DNA of 64,000 bases from Pagrus major (taxonomy: Eukaryota; Chordata; Actinopteri; Spariformes; Sparidae): positions 6,051,847-6,115,846 of the forward strand of contig NC_133223.1 of assembly GCF_040436345.1 (NCBI RefSeq), written 5' to 3'. A program made the translations under genes and the position numbers. Positions 23,341 to 34,576 of the stretch are shown here, one piece after another. Positions within the stretch are counted from its first letter, which is position 1; every line of letters begins with the position of its first letter. The notes under the pieces were generated by a model, which worked only from the letters and a program-made list of their open reading frames with translations, did not search any database and was not told the origin of the DNA.

Positions 23341-24234
23341 TTTCAGATTCCAGATTTAATGTAACATCCTTGCAATAGCCTTTCTGTTCTTCTGCTATTC
23401 ATGACACTCACGCCATTTCTATCTGATGTAATGTGGTCTGGGAATGTTGGGAGCGGCGCTCACAGTTGTATACATTCACACATCGGGGGCAATCAGTTTG
23501 CCTTGGAGCAGCTCCACAGAAGGATTATTAGCATCTCTCAAGGACACCCCCGTGATGGTTATGAGAGATGCTCAGGATCAGACTGGCAACATTCATGTCA
23601 CATGTTTTGCAAGCCTAGCAACGTACAGGGCCTAAATTGACCTCCTGCTGGGCCTAAGCATCAGGAGTTTTGGGAAAATCGATTTAGTTAATGACGTGAT
23701 GACGAAATGAAAAAGGCATTACTAAACTGTGAGGGAGTGCATCGCCTGGACAACCAACAGTGGGGACACGCTAGAGTTATCTTGTAGTTCATCTTCAAAA
23801 AGGCAGCAGTTGCAATTGTGGTTTGATTTAGTGACTCAATAATTGAACTTTCTATGCTGTCAGTCTAACTAATGTTGGTGGAGCAGCGAACTCCAGCAGT
23901 AACAAATGCAATGAGAGAGACCTGGCTGCAGACACATGGAGCTACGTAAGAGCATGAGCAAGAGATCTCAGCAGCTGGAGTTGATCTTCTTCATGTGGTT
24001 TTTGTAGTAGCCAATATTCAGCTGCAGCCGCAACAATGATTTTAAAAACACAACTTCATAACCTCATTCACTGATTTTGGTGAAACTGTCACAACACTTT
24101 TCTGAAGGACAGATATTATTATTCGTTGCCAAGGCAAGTTAATAAGCTAATTGCTGTTAGCTACTTAGCACAGCTGTGTAGATAATGAAGACGGGGACTG
24201 GAGCAAGGACGTTATATTACATCTAGACACAGCC
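23341..24234. other. Stretch between inverted repeats, no gene seen
   Basis: No supported gene. The frames at 23401-23640 have no recognisable domain. If the flanking repeats are arms of one element, this is its loop. Confidence 0.4.
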
Positions 24235-24665
24235 TTGGAGGCGGAGTCCCATTCATTCTTATGAAAGCTGATCAGTGGCGTTTTGAAGCCAACAAAGCTC
24301 GACTTCCTGGCTGTGAAAATACCCGGATCTTCCGTGTTGTGTGGCCAATAGAGCATGCGTACTAGAGACTTCTGCCGCCCAGGCCGGCTAACTTCCAGTT
24401 TAGCGCCTGGCTAACTTGAATTGGGATGAAATAATTTAATTGTGCAGCTCTTCTAGACTTTCCGAATTTTATTGGAGCTAATGGCTCTAGTTATGACAGT
24501 CAAACGGGGGTCGTGACTCTCAAAAAAAATGTATCCACCATTTTGCAGACGATTCTCTGACAATGTTAGTCTATGGGAAAATGTATTTTTTGGCTGCTGT
24601 GCATCACGTGATGATCTGATTAGACAGTGTGGCCACTGGATTCAAAGCCTGGCGCTCTTTCTGGG
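24235..24665 (+). repeat. Dispersed repeat, inverted partner of 22915-23340
   Basis: Same family as the copy about 0.9 kb upstream but in opposite orientation. The pair could be the arms of one element or two independent insertions. No target duplication was identified. Confidence 0.65.
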
Positions 24666-26395
24666 GGCTTGGACTGGAGAAGGAGAGCAGCGAGACGAGG
24701 TCGTGTTGGCCTGTATGTTGTAAATAGAGGTCAATATAATCGGTTTTGGCCGATTACTTGGCGCTGATGGGACCTTTTATTTAGACTTTATTTATGTCAT
24801 GTTTTTCATGACATTCATTACATCAGAGATAATTTTTTCATAAAGTAATTCTCCACTCCATGAAATACCTTCCATGCATTACTCTGGCGATAGAGTTAGG
24901 AAATATGGGCTGCGGTCCCAGGGTAATGTTAAACGTTGGCAGCCAGGCAGGAAGAAAAAGAAACCACTCTGTTAATGTTACGTTACTTAATACTGTACTA
25001 ACCAATGTGGCGTTCAGATTCCAACGATGTCATCTACTAAATCACTCGTTTTCCAGATCTTGTGTCTTGATATCAAACAGACAGCTACTGCTAGCTTTTC
25101 AACTCAAATTAAAGACTGTGTCCTGCACATCTCTAAAGTTACTCTATTTTACTAACGTTATAAAGCCAGAGTTTCACTGTAACTTATCACAGAGAGGTTG
25201 GGGGAGGGACTAAGGGGAGAGATAGAGGGCTCTAATGTTCAGTTCAACAGTTCTAATACAGTTAATACCAAAGAACCCAAGAACATTTAAAATATGAATA
25301 TAAATTACTATGTTGTACCTGTCATGCTTTCACCAACAAAAAACAATCGCCATTTTAATTGATTAATATATATATATATGTATATATATGTATATATACA
25401 TACATATGAGTCTCCTTTCTTGGGAACCCACCTAGCTTACAAGGTGCCTCCCCCGAGAAAGCAAGACCCCCGAACACATCCTGACTCCCTGACATTCAGC
25501 TGCCTGGCCTGCTCTTCTTTGCCACTGCCCAGCACCCCAGAGCCAAGCCTGATTCACAGTATGTGTCTGTGTACTTGTTTACAGCAGTATGTTGGACTTG
25601 AATCTAAACAACCGTAGGTTACAACAGTAATAACCGCTGTAACCTACGGTTGTTGCTAACTTTGGCGCTCCTTGCTGCTAAGGCAACCTACTCCACCTCC
25701 CCTTACAGAGGATGAACTCTTCTTGAAAAGCCTGCTTCCTTCCTTACAAAGGTGCGTCATAAAGTCTACTCTTAATATTCTAGTGTTGTGATGCTGTGTA
25801 GACATGCCAAATCATATTATCATGATATGAAAAACCACCATGGATAAAAATAAAAGCAGACACAATGTGTTCTGTAACATGAATATGAATTGATGACCTG
25901 GCATGCGCACAGTGTATTCTAAATTTGCAGGAAGATTGCTCAATAGAAGTGTGTGGGTGGCTCTTAAAAGAGCCGTTTTGGGTGTGCTTGTGTACTACAT
26001 GTAGCAGAACAGAGCCTTGTTGGGTTCTGCTCTGGTTTGCATGGTCCTGCTTGTTTTTGCTCTCAATTGTTCAGTGATCGACAGCCAATTGTTGTATGCA
26101 GGCATACTAGAAAGGCAGGTAGTGGTCCTCTTTGCTCTCCCACTGTCGCCGTAGCATACCTTATTTCCGGTGCGCCCGCTGCTGTAGCAGGTCTTTGGTC
26201 TTTGTTTATGCCTTTTTATTTATCTGTTGTGTTACTGTGGTGTAAAAACCAGTTACATATGATTTTGTAGATGCCGTGGACATTTGTCTTCCATTTTTCC
26301 CCATGCCATAATTAACAAAAATACCTGGGGTTCCCTGGTTTTTCATCAAGTATAGCAGATACTGATATGCTTCATAAAAGTACTACCACTTTTAT
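24666..26395. other. Intergenic with hairpin and AT microsatellite
   Basis: No supported gene. An AT/TATA microsatellite lies at about 25366-25405. A perfect 17-bp inverted repeat (25607-25623 with 25638-25654, 14-base loop) would form a strong hairpin. Confidence 0.5.
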
Positions 26396-26396
26396 A

Positions 26397-27275
26397 GAAA
26401 TCAATCAATCAATCAATTTATTATTTAAAGTGCAAAATCACCATGGTACATGGTCTCAATACACTTTACAATAAAATCAAGTACAATAATAACAGACAAT
26501 AAAACAATATTAAAACACCACAGGAAAATGATAAAACAGTTAAGAATTAGTTTAAACCAAAATATTGAGTAAAGAGGTATGTTTTAAGACGGGACTTAAA
26601 AATTGCAGTGGATGTAGCTTCTTTGATACCTAGTGGGAGGCCATTCCATAGAAAAGGAGCACGGTAGGAGAAGGCCCTGCCACCAGGGCTCGAACTAAGA
26701 GAACGAAGAGGACGTGGCGGAATGTAGGGAGAAAGTAGTTCAGTTAAATAAGATGGTGCAAGTCCATTTAATGCCTTATAAGTTAAGAGAAGAACTTTAA
26801 AATCGGCTCTAGCCTGAATGGGCAGCCAATGTAATGATGCCAGGACAGGAGTTATGTGACAGAACCTACTTGTTTTTGTTAAAAGTCTGGCGGCTGAATT
26901 TTGCACAAGCTGAAGGCTCCTAGTAGTACAGATGGGGAGGCCAGAAAAAAGGACATTACAGTAATCTAAACGGGAAGACACAAGGGCATGGAGAACCACC
27001 TCGGCGCTACGCCGGGACAGAGCAGGGCGGATTTTGGCAATGTTACGCAGGTGAAAGAAAGCCGTCCTGGTGATTTCCTTGATGTGAGTCTGGAAAGTCA
27101 GGGTTGGATCAAAAATAACACCTAGGTTTCTAATGTGCGTGCTTTCAGAGATTGAACAACCATCAATATTAAGACAAAGACTCTCAGAGAAGTACTTGTA
27201 GTTATTAGGCTTAATCACCAGAAAATCAGTCTTAGCAGTATTAAGCATGAGAAAGTTTTGACTCATCCAAATAGC
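26397..27275 (-). mobile_element. 5'-truncated L2/CR1-type LINE fragment
   Basis: A 239-codon frame (27266-26547) encodes the C-terminal part of a non-LTR reverse transcriptase. Landmarks are [41 protein letters not shown] and LLTYKALNGLAPSYL. The 3' end, on the minus strand, runs into ATTGATTGATTGA, a tail often seen on fish L2-like elements. The catalytic domain is missing. It is a different subfamily from the 16055 and 57572 copies. Confidence 0.8.
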
Positions 27276-27365
27276 TTATTTCGATGCATAATGGAAAATA
27301 AATGACTACATGAAACAAATGTCAAGAACGGTGGATAATGTAGTGAACTGTACAGCAAAGTGTAC

Positions 27366-27600
27366 CACACTGTAAAAAAAAACCTGTTGTTTTTACAGGA
27401 AAACGCTGGCAGCTGTGGTTACCAGAGAATCCCTTTAAAAAATACAGCAGCACAGTAAATAACTTTACTGACGAACTATGTAAATTGATTTACAGTGAAT
27501 GAAATCACAGCTGAATCACATTAAAAAACTGCTAAGTCTACAAGAAATGTGTTAATTTTGCGGTGTTGTATATAAATAGACCATTTCCTGTATTTTTTAC
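27366..27600 (+). repeat. CACTG-ended repeat, possible EnSpm/CACTA terminus
   Basis: Begins CACTGTAAAAAAAAACC, then GTTTTTACAGG and several further TTTACAG motifs. CACT(A/G) ends with short subterminal repeats are typical of EnSpm/CACTA elements. It lies beyond the 3' end of the two transposon genes at 28617-33738 and might be their terminus. I could not find the matching other end. Confidence 0.35.
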
Positions 27601-28039
27601 ATGTAATAATTGCTTATTGTGCATCAATAAATGGTAAGATTAACAGGGAAATATCAAACAAAAAGCTAATTTAAACTGGTACAACAACAGTAAAACTTTG
27701 CATTTTAAATGGAGCTGTTCTGTATATTATACATAAAATCTATTCATAATATGCTGTATTTTTATGTTTTAATAATCAAGTTATAATGTAAAATTTACTT
27801 ATAAACATGCAAAATGATTACTACTACGCCTACACCAAAACATGCAAAAAAGACATCTTGAGAAAAGACAAGAGAGGAAAATATCACTTTTGGGAAATGT
27901 GTTTATCGTCAATAGTTGTAAACAATTGGATGCATTTTTTTTCAACGTATACAACATGCAAAGAAGCTACATGTAATGGTTCTTTTAACTATGACTGAAT
28001 CGAGGTTGAAATACTCCAGAAGATTAGCCCCTTTAAATC

Positions 28040-28440
28040 TGGACATTTTTCTGTCACTTTAACAACTTTAAGTGCCAGGCGCACAACAACCTAATTCACA
28101 ACAACAACCCACACTCTCCCTGTCTGGAATGTTCCACAGTATGGCATTAAACTTATCTATCTCCATGGAGACAATCAGGTGATGCCAACAGGCCAAGTTA
28201 CAGGTCAGATCTGAGGCAAGCCCCCTCACAGTAAGAATGCATTTTTGTTAAGGTATTTTTTGGCAATAAAAACAGTTCTAATTGATTAAATGCAAGATAG
28301 ATAAGTTTTATACCATACTGTGGAACATTCCTGCAAAGCAAGAACATTTTCATGAAACATGCAGGTGGCGGACCCTCTACCAGAAAAAGTTACATTGTGC
28401 ACCTTTAAGACTTTAAAACAAAAATTACATATTGTGCCTT
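28040..28440. repeat. Teleost-type dispersed repeat
   Basis: Contains CTATCTCCATGGAGACAATC and, later, AGTTACATTGTGCACCTTTA, phrases that recur in many fish intergenic repeats. No coding content. The family was not named. Confidence 0.4.
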
Positions 28441-28739
28441 AATTACCATAATACCCATTGTGGATTCAACAAAGCGAAAATTAACAGTACCTCTTCTCAA
28501 ACAAACAGTCAGAGTCCACAGAAAGAGTCCATATTTAGGCTCGCCACTCATGATCGGAGAGTTCCTGTATCAGGGTGAGGACTCGAGGGTTCACGTTAAG
28601 ACGGCGCTTCGAGTTTTTAATTCTCCATTTTGGTTCCTTTTTCTGGGTTTATCGAGAAAACACACCTATAGAATAAAAGCATATTAAAGCATATTAAGCA
28701 TTTTAATTGATCAGTTAAAAAAAAAAAGACTACAAGAAA

Positions 28740-28814
28740 AAAAAAAAATATATATATATATCTATATACATATAAACACACACACATATATATACATATA
28801 TGTATATGTATAAA

Positions 28815-28866
<52 letters not shown>

Positions 28867-28885
28867 TATATATACACACATATAA
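28740..28885. repeat. TA/TATG microsatellite
   Basis: Long TA-rich simple repeat with CA and TATG interruptions. It gives artefactual Tyr-Ile frames on the minus strand. Confidence 0.9.
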
Positions 28886-28957
28886 AAACCGGCTGAGTCC
28901 TGGCCAAGACTCGGAGCTAGACCAAGACTGAGACTCAGGCCACACCCAGAGCCAAGG

Positions 28958-29022
28958 CCGAGAGTCAGACCCAGACTAAGACCGGGCTTGAGTCCGGCTC
29001 TTAGTCTGGGTCTGACTCTCGG
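28958..29022. repeat. Perfect 23-bp inverted repeat in a GAGTC-rich tract
   Basis: Bases 28958-28980 and 29000-29022 are perfect reverse complements (right arm starts CTTAGTCTGGGTCTGACTCT), with a 19-base loop. It lies within about 200 bp (28890-29090) of degenerate units with the core (C)GAGACTC/GAGTC(GG). It falls inside the last intron of the SAM-domain gene. Confidence 0.85.
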
Positions 29023-31739
29023 TCATGAGTCTCGGTCTGGGTCCCGGCCTTAGTTAAGGTCCGGATTAAGACCTCCGAGCCAGACTGAGAAATGAGTAAG
29101 CTATGTTTACTCACCTTTGAAGAAACTCCAGAGTTGAAGCCAGCTCAGATGGATAATGGACATTGAAACAGTAGTAGCTCCCGAACATGAGGCACAATGC
29201 AGAAATGAAGGAGATGTTTGTGTTGATAAGGTTCCGATCCAGACTCAGCATGTAACTTGTTGAGGAATAGCAGGACTGTCCTATGAACAAATTATTTAAC
29301 AGGTTATATTAATAAGCACTGTACTCACATGACACATAAACATTGCAATTAAAAAAAAAGAGAGATATGAAACAGACTTACCACAGACAATAACAGCGGG
29401 TGTCAGAGGCACTTGCTCCAGTTGGACCTCTTCTGCCAGACATGTATCATCTACATAGAAGAACATGGACTCCTCCTTCTCATCAAAGTAGCTGAGCAGA
29501 AGCAGGAGCATCTCTTTCACATCATCTGAGCAGCCACTCTGCAGTCCCCGCATCCTCTGAAGCCTTGCATAAGTCTGAAGGAACTTCTTGCTCTTGTGGA
29601 CACAAACTGTGGTCATGTAGTTGAGAAGCCTTTTTCCCTTCAAATCCAAATTTCATGTGAATGTCTCTTTGAGGTCAATCCCAGTGAGTTCCTTGAAGTG
29701 GACTGACATGCCAAGTTCAAACCAAAACGGCCACTCCTCTCTAAGGCATTTGATACTTTTTCCCTGGTTGACATGTTGACGCTGTGTGTAAAAATTGGAC
29801 TTCATTAGACATTTTACCTCCTCTGGATTGGCATCAGAATGTTGGCACATCACCTTGAGTTTTTCCATCTTTTGCTGCTGGCTCTCTTGAGTTTCTTCAC
29901 GGGGCAGACATTTTACATTCCATTTAATGCATCCGTAAGTGTCCTGCATTGCTGCTCTCTCTTCTAATGGGATCTCATCTGTGCGGTCTGAGTAATCAGT
30001 CTGATGTTTTCTTTTTCTTATTTTGGGTGTTGAAGTGCGCCTCACATTTTCAATTTTGTTTTGCAACTGTTTGACAAGGGAATGGTAGCCTGATACAACA
30101 ATATCACCCTCTATTACATCTTGCAGAGAATTGGGATATTTTGCCACCATTTCTTTTGCAACGTCAGTTGAATGCTTTTCACCTACATGAGGGCATTTTT
30201 CCATCATCTCAGTCACAACAATCCGGACCATTTGCCTCCTCAGTTTTGGGCCTGGCCTTTTTCCCCTCTCCAAAGAATGCATCACTTCCTCAGGAAATTT
30301 ACTCCATGGACTTTCAAAGTTGTCGTCCCACTGTGTGTCAAGTCCTGGGCCGCTGGAGGAGGCTGACGATGAACTTTGGGGGGAAACAGAGAGCGATGAC
30401 AGCAATTGGGTAGGAGAGGCTTCCACAGATGATAGTGAGCTGTTCTCGGGAGTTTGGTCTTTAAATGACAAAAAAATAAGATTATGATTCACACTGTACA
30501 ATATTACACAATGTCCATGTCTGCTTTTGATTTTGAATAGTTGTGTGTTGTGTAGTGTTTTTACTCACATTTCCGTTTCCAAACAGAAAGAAGCTTTCTG
30601 GCTTGTACAGGTCTTAATGCTGTCATCAAATCAGCCTCCGTTACGAAGCGTAGATCATCACACGTCTCGACTCCAATGGACTGCAAGTGCTCTTCCAGGA
30701 TGTTTTTGTTTACTGCTTGAAGTTCTGGTAGGACTTCCATGATGGCGACATCTAGGAAGGTTCGCTCTGAGTCACTCATATTTGCACTGAAGAAGAAATG
30801 CCACCTTCAAACAGAACAGAAAAAATAAACGTACATACACTTAACAGACCAGGGACATGCATCAGGTAACACTTATATTAATGTCAAACTATTTACAGTG
30901 AGAAGTAAGTGAGCTTTAATTGGACTTTATTTTGCCACAATACTGTGTTTTAGTGGAATGACTTGGTATCCATTAGGGATGCAACGGTAGAGTTTTCCCA
31001 CAGTTCGGTATGCATCACAGTTTTTGGGCCACGGTAACGGTTTCAATATCTTAATATAAAACTACTCACACTAGCAAAGGCAATATTGAATGTAAAAATA
31101 ATTAAAAGCAGATATAGTCAAACCACAAACCTTATTATAAAAATTTAACACTTATCTTAATTGCCTTCCATAAAAAACATATGCAGTATCCAATCAAGTT
31201 AAACAGCAAACATTATTGTAGTATTGTATTGTACTGTATTGTATTGTATTGTTTGCCTTTGTGTATTGAACCTAACAGGGCGTATTGAACAGTTCGATAA
31301 AATATTGAATATTGTTGCATCCCTAGTATCCATCAAGAATGTATGATACCAAAGGATAGAAATCGGGCAGGTCAATAATGTTGATACACTGTAACCCAAG
31401 ACTGTCCTTTGTCACAGAATATAGATGGTATTCTGAGAGAAAGATGCCTTTGTGGATATCCATCAAAACATACACAGATGTGTCATTTTGAATCAAGATG
31501 AGTAGAAGTCAGTCTGTGGTAACTGTGGTATTGCTTTCTGAAAAGGCTAACTCCCTGACTGCATGTTTAATAGTGTCACTGTAGAGGTTGGGATAAAACG
31601 CACAGCTGTCCTTCACTTGCAGTAGTTTACTGCATTCTTGCCTAGCTAAAAGATATGCCTGATACATCTGATGACGCTCTGACAAAGTTTAACAAATGTT
31701 TTTCAAGTGTCTAGCACATCTTTTAAAATAACTGTGTTT

Positions 31740-33738
31740 ACTTTCAAACCTAAGCGTCCATAACCTCATCAATGGACCCAATTTCAATAACAGCGCTAAT
31801 TAATGGTGCAAAAAGTGGTGCTTGGGTTTTAGTTGAATTTCAGGAAACAACATCTTTCTCAACTCCAAATATTCTTGGATCAAAATGTCAACGTATGCTT
31901 TCTGGGACAAGGAAATGTTCTGAGCACAAATAAGATCCACAATGTCTTTTAGCTGGAGAGCTAACTGCCGTACTTCATCCTCATGGTTTTGCACTTTGTC
32001 ACCAATCAAAACTGGTAGCAATCTCAAACGGTTCCAGTTTTGAATGGCTTGCCCTGATAACTTGGCTCCGTCAGGGTTGACAGCACGTGGCTTTGTGAGT
32101 GCTTCAGATCCCTTGTACTTAAACTGTTTGATGCGCCTGTTTAAGAGTGAGTATGTGAACCATTTTTTTCTTTTTTATAATGTTCTTCAGGTACAGTGCT
32201 AGATCATATGACAAGACTCCTTCAAAGAGGTCATGACCTAAACAAGGCGGGAGACCAGGCTGGGATACGTTACAGACTCAAGGGTATTAAAGATAGAGTT
32301 TACCTTTATTCCTCTGATGCTTTGGACCTGCAAAAATATTGAGAGCGGCTGAAGTTCTCTGTAAACCCACCTATGCAATGAGAACCCAAGTCATCCCCAG
32401 CAATGCAGTAAAGACCCCCTTTTACTGTTTCTCCATCTACATTTATTCCATCTGTCTCCAAGGATTTCAGATCTGCCAACAACTCTGAGAAAACTTTGGC
32501 TATTCCAAAACGCTTAAGGTCATTCTCAACACACAACAAGACTAAAAACATATTATCAGTATTTGAATGCAAATGAATGGGTAAATTTGCTAATGAAAGA
32601 TAGACTGCAAGAACTTTGTGCGTCTTTTTTAGCAGAACCCAGGGGATTCACAATTTCAAATGAATCTTGGTACAAAATCAGTTCGAGGCTTTCAGGGTTT
32701 TCATTAAAGAACTGGTGACATTTGAAATTTTGTCCATCATATAAATCCGTAAAAACCTCTACATCAGGATCTCCAAACTGTCGTGACTGTATTCCTCCAT
32801 AAATGTGACTGTAAAAAGCTCTTCAGAGTTTCTGCCACTGGTATGTAGTAAGCACATTTTTGTGTCATGTTTTCATCCATTCCCAATGCCACTTTTTGGG
32901 GTTCCGTGTATTTAAACATTTTTGTGAATGTCTTATTTCTGGAGTATGTTGTTCTTAATTGTCCCTGATGACAGGCAGAGAACAAATTTGACTCTTTAAT
33001 GCAGTCACAGATTTTAGTGACTGCTTCATCTGATAGGCTCATATCATTTTTTAATAAAGAACTTACTTTAGTTGTTGTGTAGGCTTTACCTAACTCGTGC
33101 ACATTTTGCATTTCCTCAACAATAGTCTGTATAGTAGAGGCAGGAATAAGCTGTCGTTGCAGTTTAAGGTAAAAGAGACACATGTTTCTGAGATAAGACT
33201 GACTATCATTCTCTGGCATATCACTGGCTGCACTAGCTGTTGGCATGGCTTCATGTGTGTTTTCTGAATCATCTGTACTGGCAATGACATTTGGGGGCTG
33301 AGGGCGAGTTTCCCTGTACATGTCATCAATACCATAAGGGGAGCATGCTTTATGCCTCCTACACATGTGAGAAGTAAATGACGAGTTTTTTATAAACACG
33401 TGCTTATAACCGCTTACTGGACATGACACAGACCTGCCCTCTCCAATATGATCAGTTAAGTGAGACACTAGCTCTTTCACTGTGTGAAAATGTCTGGCAC
33501 ACAATGAAACTGCACATTTTAAATCCGCAACAACAGCTTTAGGAGCAGCTTTCGGTGCAGGTGCATTGTGCACATGATAAAAATGGCCCTTGAAAGCTGA
33601 GTAAGTGGTAAATGTTTGACTACAGTTGGCGCCAACACATTTGAAAAGACAATGAGGCTCATTCCTATGCACTCTGCAATGCAGTACATAGCCTCTTAAT
33701 GTATCCAATTTCTTTTTACAAAAGACGCAGGTGATCAT
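31740..33738 (-). pseudogene. C2H2 zinc-finger transposase of EnSpm/CACTA-like type, frameshifted
   Basis: Starts at Met 33738 with several C2H2-type fingers (CVFCKKKLDTLRGYVLHCRVH, then CVGANCSQTF with HFYHVH, then CAVSLCARHF). Further on are DVEVFTDLYDGQNF and QDSFEIVNPLGSAK, then IAGDDLGSHCIGGFTENF, PGLPPCLGHDLFEGVLSYD and LLPVLIGDKV, ending near LKPKHHFLHHYP. This order is typical of animal transposases related to EnSpm/CACTA (tnp2-like). At least three frame changes are needed to read through (near 32800, 32620 and 32260), so it is dead. It is transcribed in the same direction as the SAM-domain gene directly downstream, so the two probably belong to one element. Confidence 0.7.
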
Positions 33739-34019
33739 TTTAAGGATTTCAAGTGTTTGCAGGTGCTTTTCAGCTGAACTAAGTTATCCCACATTGATCT
33801 AGCTGCTACTGGTCTTAGCAGGCTAGCTAAATATCAACTGGCGCTAGCTTACACCATGTGCTTTCAGCACACATTTTCGTTTGGTCTCGAAAAAAAAGGA
33901 AATGTGAAGCTTACCGTGCAAACTTTCAATTTTCCGATTGAACAGCCACAGACCCTCCAAAAAACTTGTGTTAAAATCGTAGAATTGTCCTAAAAACTTT
34001 TAAAATGACAAAGTGGTCC

Positions 34020-34170
34020 AAAGATTTCTGCTCTGCTACTGTGTTTTCCGCTCAGCTGACGGTGCCGCTCTAGCTAGCTCGTTAATGACGTCAGCCGCAG
34101 CCTCAAGGAGGAGCTCACTTCTCCCGCTCCTCCCGCCCTCACATCATTATCCAATCAGAGACGAGCTTCA
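34020..34170 (-). promoter_or_regulatory. Likely promoter region of the C2H2-transposase
   Basis: About 300 bp upstream of the Met at 33738. It holds a palindromic CRE (TGACGTCA, about 34087-34094), GC-rich sequence and, on the minus strand, an ATTGG box (reverse of CCAAT) near 34150. Inferred from motifs and position. Confidence 0.4.
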
Positions 34171-34229
34171 GATGCACACTTTGAACTTCAAAATTAGGTG
34201 GACTCAGTGCACAATGAGAGAGTACAAGT

Positions 34230-34575
34230 ACAAGTCTGTGGTTAGAGGAGGCACTGTTAGGTTGTTTAGCCTATGATAATGATACAATGCTTAAATTATT
34301 ATTATTATTTTATAAATACAAATAGAACACCAGTAGGCTAAGTATTACATTAAAATTTAAAGACTAAAAGAAACATAAAGCATACAGGGATTATGGTTAG
34401 GACTGAACAAAAGTGTCATTTTGCATATATCAATAATTTCAATTCCTTATACACAATCTATAAATACAGTAGGCTACAAATAAATCATAAACAGGGTTAG
34501 TGGAGGCACTGTTTGGTTGTTTAGCCTGTGATAATGACACAATGCTCAAATTATTAATATTATTTTATCAAAATG
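34230..34575. repeat. Direct duplication of about 85 bp
   Basis: A segment with GGAGGCACTGTTAGGTTG and TTTAGCCTATGATAATG near 34240-34310 is repeated with changes near 34500-34570. The duplicate is direct, about 260 bp apart, and lies between the two transposase pieces. Confidence 0.6.
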
Positions 34576-34576
34576 T

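Larger units (their letters stand above)
28617..30779 (-). pseudogene. Transposon-associated SAM-domain gene with one nonsense codon
   Basis: Four exons on the minus strand: 30779-30569, 30458-29382, 29280-29115 and 28665-28617. Splice sites are GT-AG, phases agree, and the total is 1503 nt (500 codons plus stop). Exon 1 is a SAM-like helical domain ending TALRPVQARKLLSVWKRK. Exon 2 starts with a serine-rich linker, then QWDDNFESPWSKFPEEV, GYHSLVKQLQNKIENVRR and DTYGCIKWN. The end is SINPEKGTKMEN. I recognise this architecture from fish proteins loosely annotated SAMD3-like and often found with C2H2 transposases. The function is not established. The only lesion seen is an in-frame TGA at 29653-29655 (codon 339), where a single C-to-T change of an Arg codon would suffice. 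Downstream sequence keeps the frame and all splice sites. Confidence 0.7.

Noticed and set aside
28617..28945. Tyr/Ile-rich frames
   Set aside because: Translation of the TA microsatellite; only the last 49 bases (28617-28665) are a real exon.
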